Positions 43,976 to 52,558 of a DNA stretch of 64,000 nucleotides are shown here, one piece after another. The position numbers and the translations under genes are program-made. The notes beneath the pieces were generated by a model that was not told the DNA's origin, did not search any database, and was given only the letters and a program-made list of their open reading frames with translations. This DNA is from an uncultured Collinsella sp. (GTDB taxonomy: Bacteria > Actinomycetota > Coriobacteriia > Coriobacteriales > Coriobacteriaceae), in assembly GCA_900541665.1 (NCBI GenBank), contig UQKV01000006.1:4876-68875 (forward strand), in the 5' to 3' direction. How positions within the stretch are numbered: position 1 is the stretch's first letter; the number at the start of each line of letters is the position of its first letter.

Positions 43976-45880
43976 CTAGAGCTCCTTTTGCAGATAAAGG
44001 CCATGGTCATAAAATCCAAGATGGCGATAGTACTCGCGCGTACCGATCGCGCTGATCACGTTGATGCGCGCATAGCCCGCATCTCGGGCAATCTCGCACG
44101 CACGCTCTACGAGCAAACGCCCCAGCCCGTGATGCTGCGCCGCCTGGCCCTGATCGCCCACGCGTGCCGCCATGCCATACACGTGCACCTCGCGAATCAT
44201 CGCCTCGTTCGGCGTCGTCGGCAACTCGTCCGCATGCGCGGCAACAAACGAATGGTCGGGCAGCGACAGGCGCAAAAAGCCCGCGATCTTGCCCTGCGGC
44301 GTCACCCACTGCAAAAAGCGCTCGTGCGTCACCGGAGTCTCGTACGCGACCTCATCAAGTGACAGTTCATCCAGGTCGGCACCCGCCGTGCTGATCTCGC
44401 GATAGCGAATCTCACGCACCACCGCGCCTTCTCCACGAGCCGCCAAGCGGTTCTCGACGAGCTGACGCAGGTTGGGCTTCTTGTTGCCCACCATGATGTC
44501 GTCGGAGCTAAAGTCGCGGATCATGCGACTGATGCGGCAGAACGCCGGCGTCACCACGATATCGTCGGCCAACACATCGAGCAGCTCTTCCTCGGTATAG
44601 GGGCGCCATTCGCCGCGCTCATAGCAGCCCACCAGACGCGAGCCCTCGATGAGCGCACACGGGTAGACCTTGACCTCGTCGGGCATAAAGGCCCCCTCGG
44701 TCATAAAGCACTCGTAGTCGCGCTTGTCCCCCTCGGGCGTGGCGCCCAGCAAGTTAAGCATAAAATGCGCGTGGATCTTAAAGCCAAACAGGCGCGCAAG
44801 CGAAAACGCCCGCTCGATCTGCGCCACCGAAATGCGACGCTCGTTGATATCGAGCAGGTGCTGGTCGAGACTCTGGATACCCATCTGGATCTTGGTGCAG
44901 CCCAGGCGGCGGATAAGCGTGAGGGCCTGCGGCGTTACAGCATCGGGGCGCGTCTCGATAACGAGCCCCACCACGCGATGCTTCGCCGTCTCATTGATGC
45001 GCTGCTGACGCTCAAGCTCCTCCATCGTGGCCGTCTGCCACTCGGCGACCTCGCCCCACGGCGTGCCGGGGCCGTACAGACGACGCACCGCGCGGTTATA
45101 GCCACCCACGGTAGCATCCACACGCCCCTGCTCGTCGGTAACACCGCTCGCAAGCTCAACCTCATCGGTCGCAATACCGGCAGCGCGATAGCGTTCGCGT
45201 CGCTCCGCCACCACCGGCGGCAGCGCATTGGCAGGAGCATCGTCGAGCAGGCGCCCCGCCTCGGCACGGCTGATACCCGGACGCGCCAACATGGGGTTGG
45301 CCGCCACGCCGGCCACGGCATCGTCATTGAGCGCGCGGAAGAGCTCCGACATAAACCATGTCTGATAGCCTTCCGGATAGTCGCTCCAGGTACCGCCAAG
45401 CACAATGAGCTCGATCTTATCGGTCGCATGCCCCATTTGCGAAAGCGCCGTCAAACGGGCACTCACCTGCAGATACGGATCGAAGCAGTTTTGCTCCGCA
45501 CGGGCACACGCCGGCTCAGCATGCAGATAGCTCTTGGGCATGCGCAGGTCGTTGGGGCAAAACAGGCAATCGCCCGAGCACGGCCAGGGCTTGGTGATGA
45601 CGGTAATGGTCGCCACACCCGAGGCCGTTCGGCGCGGCTTCATACGCAGCACCTGCAGCAGTTGACGTTCCAGATCGGAATCGACATTCCACGCAGCCCA
45701 CCGAGCCGGCTCCTCACGTTTAACCCGCTGGTAGAACGGCAGCAGACGGCGCTTGGCCAAATCGCGTTTGTCGGCACCCTCGCGGCGCGCCTCGGCATGT
45801 ATCAATTTGACGAGCGCTTTGTCGTCCACGGTCTCGCCGCGACGCAGAGCCTCGAGTATGTTCAAGATAATCTGTTCCAT
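43976..45880 (-). CDS. elp3: Elp3-type radical SAM / GNAT tRNA uridine-34 modification enzyme
   Basis: This 634-aa enzyme has a radical SAM domain with the Cys motif PCSGDCLFCPNDLRMPKSYL (C101, C105, C108) and a C-terminal GNAT acetyltransferase domain (RVGDQGQAAQHHGLGRLLVE at the acetyl-CoA site). Elp3 adds carboxymethyl groups to wobble uridine-34 of tRNAs; single-gene bacterial and archaeal Elp3 is known, without the eukaryotic Elongator partners. The intervening region has GLVIETRPDAVTPQALTLIR and QMGIQSLDQHLLDINERR, both Elp3 signatures. The ATG at 45878-45880 has ATGGGGGC upstream. The spermidine-synthase-like gene follows directly. Confidence 0.93.
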   Translation of the reverse strand: MEQIILNILEALRRGETVDDKALVKLIHAEARREGADKRDLAKRRLLPFYQRVKREEPARWAAWNVDSDLERQLLQVLRMKPRRTASGVATITVITKPWPCSGDCLFCPNDLRMPKSYLHAEPACARAEQNCFDPYLQVSARLTALSQMGHATDKIELIVLGGTWSDYPEGYQTWFMSELFRALNDDAVAGVAANPMLARPGISRAEAGRLLDDAPANALPPVVAERRERYRAAGIATDEVELASGVTDEQGRVDATVGGYNRAVRRLYGPGTPWGEVAEWQTATMEELERQQRINETAKHRVVGLVIETRPDAVTPQALTLIRRLGCTKIQMGIQSLDQHLLDINERRISVAQIERAFSLARLFGFKIHAHFMLNLLGATPEGDKRDYECFMTEGAFMPDEVKVYPCALIEGSRLVGCYERGEWRPYTEEELLDVLADDIVVTPAFCRISRMIRDFSSDDIMVGNKKPNLRQLVENRLAARGEGAVVREIRYREISTAGADLDELSLDEVAYETPVTHERFLQWVTPQGKIAGFLRLSLPDHSFVAAHADELPTTPNEAMIREVHVYGMAARVGDQGQAAQHHGLGRLLVERACEIARDAGYARINVISAIGTREYYRHLGFYDHGLYLQKEL

Positions 45881-45886
45881 GCCCCC

Positions 45887-45914
45887 ATTGTAAAGGCAAA
45901 GGCGCCGAAGCCAA
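45887..45914 (-). promoter_or_regulatory. Candidate elp3 promoter inside a terminator
   Basis: On the minus strand TTGGCT (45909-45914) and TACAAT (45887-45892) are spaced 16 bp. The -10 is 6 nt from the ATG, so transcription would begin at or near the start codon, and the -35 lies within the upstream terminator stem. Confidence 0.35.
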
Positions 45915-45930
45915 TCTCGGCTTCGGCGCC
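45901..45930 (-). terminator. Terminator of the HTH/DUF4097 operon
   Basis: Perfect 12-bp stem GGCGCCGAAGCC / GGCTTCGGCGCC with a 6-nt loop, followed on the minus strand by a T-rich stretch (TTTGCCTTTA), 48 bp after the DUF4097 stop. Confidence 0.82.
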
Positions 45931-45977
45931 TTCATCAAACAGCATGCCTATATGTACCGATCTCCGAAAACCTCATG

Positions 45978-46880
45978 TCACTCCGGATCAAACGACATGT
46001 CGCCCGAACCGACCTCAAAACGATACGTGGCAGACTTATCGCCGTTATCGAATTCAAGATTCAAAACGGTCTCGCCGTCGTAGCCAAGCGGAAGGAAATC
46101 GCTCTCGAAGTCGCCGCTGCCCAAGGTGAGGCTCGCCTTAAAGCCCGTCGAGTTCGGAACCGTCATCTCCACATCGCCCGAGCCCACGCTCACGTCCATC
46201 GACTTCGCGGGGGCCTGGTAGAGCTCGAACGTCACATCGCCCGAACCGACCTCAGCACTGAGCGCATCAGTCACGCTGCCCGCAAACTCTACATCTCCCG
46301 CACCCAGGAAAAGGTCGAAACCATCACAGGTGACACCGGCAATCTGCAGATCACCCGAGCCCACGTGCGCGTTGACTCCCTTCAGATGTTCGGCAACACG
46401 GCGCGGCAGCTCGACCGTAACTGAGCGATCGATTGCCTTACCGTCATCACTTCCAAACTGGGAAACCTTGAGCGTCGAGTCCTCGACGGATGCGATGTTC
46501 TGCGTCGCGGCCTTGGAGGCATCCATACCATTGGCAACGCGTCCCCGCTCGATAACGCGAGCCTTGTTACCATCAACAACCTTGACGTCCACCGTAGCCG
46601 CATCGATATCGAAATCGAGGTAGCGAAACTCATCGGCATCAAAGGTCGTACACGAAAGCTGCTGAGGCCGAGCGGAATAGTTACCGCCATCGTTCATAAA
46701 ATCGTCGTCATCAACCACATCGTCCATACCGGACAAGCCGGGTATAACATCGTCGAGATCCCACGGGCCATCAAAATGAATCAAAGTCCGCGAAACGCCA
46801 AAAACAAGCCCGATAATCAGTACAAACGCTCCGATGCCGACGCCCAGGCGCAGCTTGGATTCATGCGAAAGCTTCATCAT
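45978..46880 (-). CDS. Membrane-anchored DUF4097 beta-repeat protein
   Basis: This 300-aa protein has one N-terminal transmembrane segment (about 12-32, LGVGIGAFVLIIGLVFGVSR) and an outer domain made of repeated short units with GSGD (VGSGDLQIAGVTCD, LGAGDVEFAGSV, VGSGDVTFELY, VGSGDVEMTVP, LGSGDFESDFL, VGSGDMSFDPE). This is the right-handed beta-solenoid pattern of DUF4097, found in LiaG-like envelope-stress proteins. The ATG overlaps the stop of the upstream HTH gene (ATGA), so both are coupled. A role in sensing or responding to envelope stress is inference from the family. Confidence 0.82.
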   Translation of the reverse strand: MMKLSHESKLRLGVGIGAFVLIIGLVFGVSRTLIHFDGPWDLDDVIPGLSGMDDVVDDDDFMNDGGNYSARPQQLSCTTFDADEFRYLDFDIDAATVDVKVVDGNKARVIERGRVANGMDASKAATQNIASVEDSTLKVSQFGSDDGKAIDRSVTVELPRRVAEHLKGVNAHVGSGDLQIAGVTCDGFDLFLGAGDVEFAGSVTDALSAEVGSGDVTFELYQAPAKSMDVSVGSGDVEMTVPNSTGFKASLTLGSGDFESDFLPLGYDGETVLNLEFDNGDKSATYRFEVGSGDMSFDPE

Positions 46881-47599
46881 TCGTCACCTTCTTTGGCACA
46901 TGGCTCAGCGGTGGCCGCGGTAGCCACGTCAGCATCAGGTTCCGCAGAAGTATCCTTCCCCTGGGCCCTGACCGCCACCGGTGCCGGACCAACCTGAATA
47001 TCCCCGCGCGCCCAATCGCCATCGAGCGCACGCGCCACCCAGTGATAGATGGGAATCGTAAAGAAGATCAGTGCGGGAAAGGGGCTGACACCAACCAGGA
47101 GCATCAGTAAAAAGAACAGCAGCCAGCACACGGCCCAATACGGGAACGACTGGAACGGGCCCTTCACCGGAGTCGAACCAACTGCGCCGCCACTCGTCGC
47201 CTGCGCCGTAGCGGCATTGGCGGCCTGTGCACTCCAGCTTGCCGCTTGCGCCGCCTTGGCCGCAGCATCACTCGCCTGCGTTGCCGCCTCGGTAGCGCGC
47301 GCCGCCGCCTCATGGGTGCGAGCACGCTCTGCCGCCTCGGCCTCGCGCTGACGAGCGCGGTCCTCGTTCTCAAACTCGATATCGTCCTCGATCTCGTCAC
47401 TCGGATTGAGGAGCTCGTCCAAACTCACGCCATAGAGTTTAGCGAGCGAGATCAGGTTCTCGGTATCGGGCGAGCTCTCCGCGCGCTCCCATTTACTGAC
47501 CGCCTGGCGCGACAGCCCCAGCTTTCGCGCGAGCCCTTCTTGGCTAAAACCCTTGCTGCGACGAAGGTCGGCGAGCCGCTGCGCAGTTTCTACATTCAT
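46877..47599 (-). CDS. XRE-family HTH regulator with C-terminal membrane segments
   Basis: This 240-aa protein has an N-terminal HTH (residues 3-60, RLADLRRSKGFSQEGLARKL, LSRQAVSKWERAESSPDTEN), an acidic then Ala-rich helical stretch (about 65-140) and two hydrophobic segments (about 153-188), ending in a cytosolic tail. Membrane-tethered XRE regulators of this layout often control their own operon in response to an envelope signal. The ATG at 47597-47599 follows TAGGAGG; the longer frame to 47848 lacks a ribosome binding site. It is coupled with the DUF4097 gene downstream. Confidence 0.85.
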   Translation of the reverse strand: MNVETAQRLADLRRSKGFSQEGLARKLGLSRQAVSKWERAESSPDTENLISLAKLYGVSLDELLNPSDEIEDDIEFENEDRARQREAEAAERARTHEAAARATEAATQASDAAAKAAQAASWSAQAANAATAQATSGGAVGSTPVKGPFQSFPYWAVCWLLFFLLMLLVGVSPFPALIFFTIPIYHWVARALDGDWARGDIQVGPAPVAVRAQGKDTSAEPDADVATAATAEPCAKEGDE

Positions 47600-47717
47600 G
47601 GTTCCTCCTATGTGATGCCAGCCGTGCCGCCGGACCGTTTTTCTTCTTAAGGCGCCTTGCACAGTTAAAAATCTATCCGCCACCGCCAAAAGCATGCCAC
47701 CTATTCTAGTGAGATTT

Positions 47718-47747
47718 TTGACAACCGGCGGTTGCGGGTGCATATGA
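47718..47747 (+). promoter_or_regulatory. Candidate promoter of the methyltransferase gene
   Basis: A consensus -35 TTGACA (47718-47723) is followed after 17-18 bp by CATATGA as the -10 region, about 120 nt before the GTG start. Confidence 0.45.
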
Positions 47748-47866
47748 GCTGCGGAAATATGTCCAAACAAAGCAATGACCCGTAGCTTGGTTGTCCCCGT
47801 TGCGGCGTAAACGGTAGTATGGTCGTACTGTTTATTCCGCACCGCCAACGGAGGGAGTTCCGCGCC

Positions 47867-48739
47867 GTGAACCGCGATTTCGCCTCATCGCTCATCCAGC
47901 TCAACAATACGTTCTATCGCGAGCACTCCGCCTCCTTTTCCGATACGCGCCAGGCCCCGTGGCCCGGCTGGGTGCGCACCATGGACATTGCGCTCGAACA
48001 GCTCGACGTCGCCACGATCGAGCATCCCGTCCGCGTCTTCGATCTTGCCTGCGGCAATATGCGATTCGAAAACTTTGCCGCCGGCGGCGCACTTGCCGCC
48101 AAGGGCGTCGATGGCGCAAACCCCTCGGCAGATGCCAGCTGCCCGTTTGAGTTCTATGGTGTTGACTCGTGTCAGGATTTGGCTATCGATGCGCACGGTC
48201 ACGCCCTGCGCATTCCCAACCTGCACTTCCAGGAACTCGACGCGCTCGATGCCCTCATGAAGCTCAACCCCGCCGAGACACCCGACGTGCTTTTCGACGC
48301 CCCGCTCGCTGACATCTCGGTCTGCTTTGGTTTTATGCACCACGTGCCGTCGTGCGAATACCGCGTGCGCGTGCTCGACGCCCTGGTGCGGCAGACGCGC
48401 CCGGGCGGCATCATCGCCATCAGCTTTTGGGAGTTTATGAACGACGAGCGCATGGCGCGCAAGGCCGTTCGTGCCGAAGCCCGCGCCGAGCTCACCCCGC
48501 CGTTTGAGGGTTACGATTCCGCGCAGTTTGAAGCCGGTGACCACCTCATTGGCTGGCAAAACGACCGCCACGCCTACCGCTATTGTCATCACTTTGACGA
48601 TCAGCAGATCACCGACCTGGTGCGCGGCGTCCGTACGTTCTACAAGAGCGGCGAGGTCCCCGTGCGCGAGCTTGAGCGCTTCCATGCTGACGGTCGCAGC
48701 GGCGATCTCAACCGCTATGTGATTCTCAAGCGCCTGTAG
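47867..48739 (+). CDS. Class I SAM-dependent methyltransferase
   Basis: This 290-aa protein has a SAM-binding core with VFDLACGNMRFENF (motif I), FYGVDSCQDL (motif II acidic), DISVCFGFMHHVP and TRPGGIIAISFWEF. The target is unknown; the fold and the MHHVP motif resemble small-molecule or lipid methyltransferases. The start is taken as the GTG at 47867 because GGAGGGAG lies about 10 nt upstream; an ATG at 47819 would have no ribosome binding site. It is followed by trmB on the same strand after 119 bp. Confidence 0.72.
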   Translation: MNRDFASSLIQLNNTFYREHSASFSDTRQAPWPGWVRTMDIALEQLDVATIEHPVRVFDLACGNMRFENFAAGGALAAKGVDGANPSADASCPFEFYGVDSCQDLAIDAHGHALRIPNLHFQELDALDALMKLNPAETPDVLFDAPLADISVCFGFMHHVPSCEYRVRVLDALVRQTRPGGIIAISFWEFMNDERMARKAVRAEARAELTPPFEGYDSAQFEAGDHLIGWQNDRHAYRYCHHFDDQQITDLVRGVRTFYKSGEVPVRELERFHADGRSGDLNRYVILKRL

Positions 48740-48858
48740 GCACCGACGACTCGCCGTCGAGCCGCACCGCGTCTTTCGGGCAAACTATGCCCACCCCTTT
48801 TTCAACCCATTGACGGAACGCGCAGCAATACGTTCCATACTTATGACCAAGGAGCCTC

Positions 48859-49698
48859 ATGGGAGCCGTCCACGTTCGCACGCCTAAGAACTTTGTGCTC
48901 GAGGAGCGCCTGGAGCGCTACGCCGATGCGATTGAGACGAACCCTGAAATCTATGCCGGAGATTGGCGCGAGGCCTGTGCGCCAGTTGGCAGCAAGCCCT
49001 TTGAACACCTTCACCTGGATCTTGGCTGTGGCAAGGGAACGTACCTTGTAGAGCGCGCGGCCCACGAGCCAAACACCCTCTTTATCGGTATGGACCAGGA
49101 GCCCATCTGTATCGCCTATGCCGCGCAGAAAATCTGCGAGCAGGAACTGACCAACGCACTCGTCCTGCCCCGAGGCGCCGCATCGCTGCCGCAGCTGTTT
49201 GCCGCAGGCGAGCTCGATGCCATCACCATCAACTTTCCCACGCCGCAGCCCAAGGCCAAGTACGCCAAAAAACGACTCGTCCATGTCGACCATCTGATGC
49301 TCTACCGCCCGCTCTTTGCAGCCGGCACCACCGTCACGCTGCGCACCGACAGCAAGCCATTGCGCGACTACGCCCTGGGGCAGTTTGCCTCGGCCGGCTA
49401 CGACACGCTTTGGGTAAGTGACGACGTTCGCCGCGACCATCCCGAGCATCCCGAGACCGAATATGAATGCCGCACGCGCGAAATGGGCGCCGCTGTCTAT
49501 GGCATCTGCGCCACACCCGGCACGCAGCCAACCGACGAACAGCTCACAGTAGGACGCGCGCAGGAGCAAAGCCTTGCCTGCTACCTGCCCGATAACCTCG
49601 ATGAGCTCACCTATGTACCTCTGGGCATGGAAGAAGCCGTCGAGAACTTTAGAAACCGCGCCCGCAAAGGCAAGAAGCGCCTGCCGCAAGAGCACTAA
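48859..49698 (+). CDS. trmB: tRNA (guanine-N7)-methyltransferase TrmB
   Basis: This 279-aa protein has the TrmB layout: DLGCGKG (54-60), LFIGMDQEPI as the acidic motif, the substrate region NFPTPQPKAKYAKKRLVHVD and LRTDSKPLRDYA. TrmB methylates G46 of tRNA variable loops. The usual FPDPWPKKRH motif is altered to FPTPQPKAKY, so activity or specificity may differ, although the lysines and downstream KRL are kept. The C-terminus is longer than typical (about 60 extra residues). The ATG follows AAGGAG. It precedes the DUF3516 helicase by 98 bp. Confidence 0.78.
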   Translation: MGAVHVRTPKNFVLEERLERYADAIETNPEIYAGDWREACAPVGSKPFEHLHLDLGCGKGTYLVERAAHEPNTLFIGMDQEPICIAYAAQKICEQELTNALVLPRGAASLPQLFAAGELDAITINFPTPQPKAKYAKKRLVHVDHLMLYRPLFAAGTTVTLRTDSKPLRDYALGQFASAGYDTLWVSDDVRRDHPEHPETEYECRTREMGAAVYGICATPGTQPTDEQLTVGRAQEQSLACYLPDNLDELTYVPLGMEEAVENFRNRARKGKKRLPQEH

Positions 49699-49796
49699 CT
49701 TCAAGCGCCCATTTCCTGCATTTTCTCGCGCGCTGGCACCCCGCGCCGCCGCTACGCCATAATAGTTGGCGGACAATCGCGAGAGAAAGCAAACAC

Positions 49797-52478
49797 ATGG
49801 CACAGACCACGACAGATACCGCCGCCAGCACCGTTTCCGGTGCCGGAGCCGCCAGCTCATTCTCGGGCGGCACGGGAACCGAAGCCGAGTTTGGCTCGCT
49901 CGGCACGCTCTCCCCCACCTGGTGGGAGCCCGAGGACGGCAGCGAGCCCGAACCGTGGCTCACACCCGATCAGGCCTTCGAACGCTTCTTTGAATGGACG
50001 AGCGACCGTGGCATTGAACTGTGGGATCACCAAGAAGAGGCCCTCATGGACCTGGCTGCCGGCGATCACGTCATTTTGGGCACACCGACCGGATCGGGTA
50101 AATCGCTCGTCGCGCTGGGCATGCTCTTTATGGGCATGGCGCAGGGCAAGCGCTGTTATTACACGGCTCCTATCAAGGCCTTGGTCAGCGAAAAGTTCTT
50201 CGATCTGGTACAGGTGCTCGGCCGCGATAACGTAGGCATGATCACCGGCGACACGCATATCAACACCAAGGCGCCCGTCATCTGCTGCACGGCAGAAATC
50301 CTTGCCAATGACGCACTGCGCGAGGGCGAAGATGCCGATGTTGGCTGCGTCGCCATGGACGAGTTCCACTACTTTGCCGACCCCGACCGCGGTTGGGCCT
50401 GGCAGGTGCCGCTGCTCACCCTGCCCCACACGCAGTTTATGCTCATGAGTGCCACGCTCGGCGATGTCACCGCCATCGCCGCCTCGCTCGAGGAGCACAC
50501 CGGCGCCGCTTGCGACCTGGTTGTCGACGCCCCGCGTCCTGTTCCGCTGAGCTACGACTATGTGACGACCTCCCTCGAGGGCACCGTCGAGCTCGCGATG
50601 CGCCGCGGCGAAGCCCCGCTCTATATCGTGCACTTTAGCCAGGATGCCGCACTTGCGACGGCACAGTCACTCGCCAATTTTGGCATCGCCAGCAAGGAGC
50701 AGCGCGAGGCTATTAAGGAAGCCGCCAAAGGCACGAGCTTCTCCACGGCCTTTGGCAAGATTCTCAAGCGCCTGCTTGGATGCGGCGTCGGCGTGCACCA
50801 TGCTGGCATGTTGCCGCGCTATCGCCTGCTGGTCGAGCGCTTGGCGCAGCAGGGCCTGCTGCCCGTCATCTGCGGCACCGATACGCTCGGCGTCGGCATC
50901 AACGTACCCATCCACACCGTGGTGCTCACCGCGCTCACCAAGTTCGATGGCTACAAGATGCGTCGTCTGCGCGCCCGCGAGTTCCATCAGATTGCCGGTC
51001 GCGCCGGCCGTTCGGGCTTCGATACCGAGGGCATGGTCATCGCCGAGGCCCCGGAGCACGAGATCGAGAACGCCAAGCTCATGGCCAAGGCGGGCGACGA
51101 CCCCAAAAAGCTCCGTAAGATTAAAAAGAAAAAGGCCCCCGAGGGCTTTGTCACCTGGAACAAGCAGACCTTTGAGTGCCTGATCGAGACGCAGCCCGAG
51201 ACGCTCAAGCCGCGCCTGCGCATCACACACTCCATGGTGATTAGCGTGGTCGAGCAGGGCGGCGATGCCCGAGCCCGCATACACGACCTCATCGAGACGA
51301 GCCTGCAGACTCCCGAGGAAAAGGCTAAGCTCGAGGTTCGCGCCGACGAAATCTTCGCCACGCTCATCGATTCCGGCGTCGTCGTTCGTACCGAGGTGCC
51401 GCCCGCGCCCGACGCCCCAACTGACGCCGCACCAGACATCGACTATGCGCTGACGGTCGATCTGCCCGAGGACTTCGCGCTCGATCAGCCGCTCTCGCCG
51501 TTCTTGCTTGCCGCGTTGGAGCTGCTTGATGCCGAGAGCGAGACCTATACCATGGATCTAATCTCAATGGTCGAGGCAACGCTCGAGGATCCCAAGCAGG
51601 TGCTGCGTGCACAGGAGCGCGCCGCACGCGATCGCGCCATGGCCGAGATGAAGGCTGACGGCGTCGACTATGAGGAGCGTCTGGAACGCATCCAAGACGT
51701 CACGTACGAAAAGCCGCTCGAGGATTTGCTCGACGCCGCCTTTGACAAGTACTGCCAGGAAGTACCTTGGGCCAACGACTACCAGCTCTCGCCCAAGAGC
51801 GTCCTGCGCGACATGCTGGAGAGCGCGAGCGACTTTAAGGGCTATATCCAAAAGCTCGGCATCGCCCGCTCCGAGGGCATTCTGCTGCGCTACCTAGCCG
51901 AGGCCTACCGTTCCCTCGATCGCACCGTGCCCATCGAGAAGCGCGACGAGCGCCTGCGCGACATTATCTCGTGGCTGGGCTTTGTGGTGCGCTCGGTGGA
52001 CTCGAGCCTGGTGGACGAGTGGGAGAACGCCGGCAACCCGGCAGCCCTCGATGCCGCGCCGCCACAAGGCATCGACGAAGTCGTGGCAGACCGCCGCGGC
52101 TGCACGCTGTTGGTGCGCAACGCGCTCTTCCGCCGCGTGACCCTTGCCGCCCGCGAGCATGTTCGCGACCTGGGCGAGCTCGACGACGACTGGGGCATGA
52201 GCGAAATTCGCTGGCAAAAGGCGCTCGATGCCTACCATGAGCAGCACGAGGAAATCCTCACCGACGGAGATGCCCGCAGCGCCGCGATGTTTTCCATCGA
52301 CGAGTCCGACGAGAAGACCGCGCACGTATGGCACGTGCACCAGATCTTTGCCGACGAGGACGGCGACCACGACTTTGGCATCATGGGCGATGTCGATCTG
52401 GACGCCACGCAAGACGGTGGCGAGGTCATCTTCAAAAACTACCGCGTCGGCTTTATCGAGGACCTGCTCGAGAACTAG
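49797..52478 (+). CDS. DEAD/DEAH-type helicase with DUF3516 C-terminal domain
   Basis: This 893-aa SF2 helicase has GTPTGSGKS (95-103), DEFHYF (a DEFH box), LMSATLGD, TDTLGVGINVPIHTVVLTAL and QIAGRAGRSGFDTEG, followed by a long C-terminal DUF3516 region (from about 480). Actinobacterial relatives resemble Ski2/Mtr4-like RNA helicases, so a role in RNA processing or decay is the most likely. The ATG follows AGAGAAAG; the first 45 residues are Ser/Thr/Ala-rich and may be disordered. It ends at a strong bidirectional terminator. Confidence 0.86.
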   Translation: MAQTTTDTAASTVSGAGAASSFSGGTGTEAEFGSLGTLSPTWWEPEDGSEPEPWLTPDQAFERFFEWTSDRGIELWDHQEEALMDLAAGDHVILGTPTGSGKSLVALGMLFMGMAQGKRCYYTAPIKALVSEKFFDLVQVLGRDNVGMITGDTHINTKAPVICCTAEILANDALREGEDADVGCVAMDEFHYFADPDRGWAWQVPLLTLPHTQFMLMSATLGDVTAIAASLEEHTGAACDLVVDAPRPVPLSYDYVTTSLEGTVELAMRRGEAPLYIVHFSQDAALATAQSLANFGIASKEQREAIKEAAKGTSFSTAFGKILKRLLGCGVGVHHAGMLPRYRLLVERLAQQGLLPVICGTDTLGVGINVPIHTVVLTALTKFDGYKMRRLRAREFHQIAGRAGRSGFDTEGMVIAEAPEHEIENAKLMAKAGDDPKKLRKIKKKKAPEGFVTWNKQTFECLIETQPETLKPRLRITHSMVISVVEQGGDARARIHDLIETSLQTPEEKAKLEVRADEIFATLIDSGVVVRTEVPPAPDAPTDAAPDIDYALTVDLPEDFALDQPLSPFLLAALELLDAESETYTMDLISMVEATLEDPKQVLRAQERAARDRAMAEMKADGVDYEERLERIQDVTYEKPLEDLLDAAFDKYCQEVPWANDYQLSPKSVLRDMLESASDFKGYIQKLGIARSEGILLRYLAEAYRSLDRTVPIEKRDERLRDIISWLGFVVRSVDSSLVDEWENAGNPAALDAAPPQGIDEVVADRRGCTLLVRNALFRRVTLAAREHVRDLGELDDDWGMSEIRWQKALDAYHEQHEEILTDGDARSAAMFSIDESDEKTAHVWHVHQIFADEDGDHDFGIMGDVDLDATQDGGEVIFKNYRVGFIEDLLEN

Positions 52479-52500
52479 CCGAACATACTGGAACGAAACG

Positions 52501-52540
52501 AAGCGGGGCCGCTGGCAACATCGCCAGCGGCCCCGCTTTT
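52501..52540. terminator. Bidirectional terminator between the DUF3516 helicase and DUF2130 gene
   Basis: A 16-bp stem AAGCGGGGCCGCTGGC / GCCAGCGGCCCCGCTT with a 6-nt loop is followed by TTT, between convergent genes. Confidence 0.9.
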
Positions 52541-52558
52541 TGCGCGATACGTTATCCC

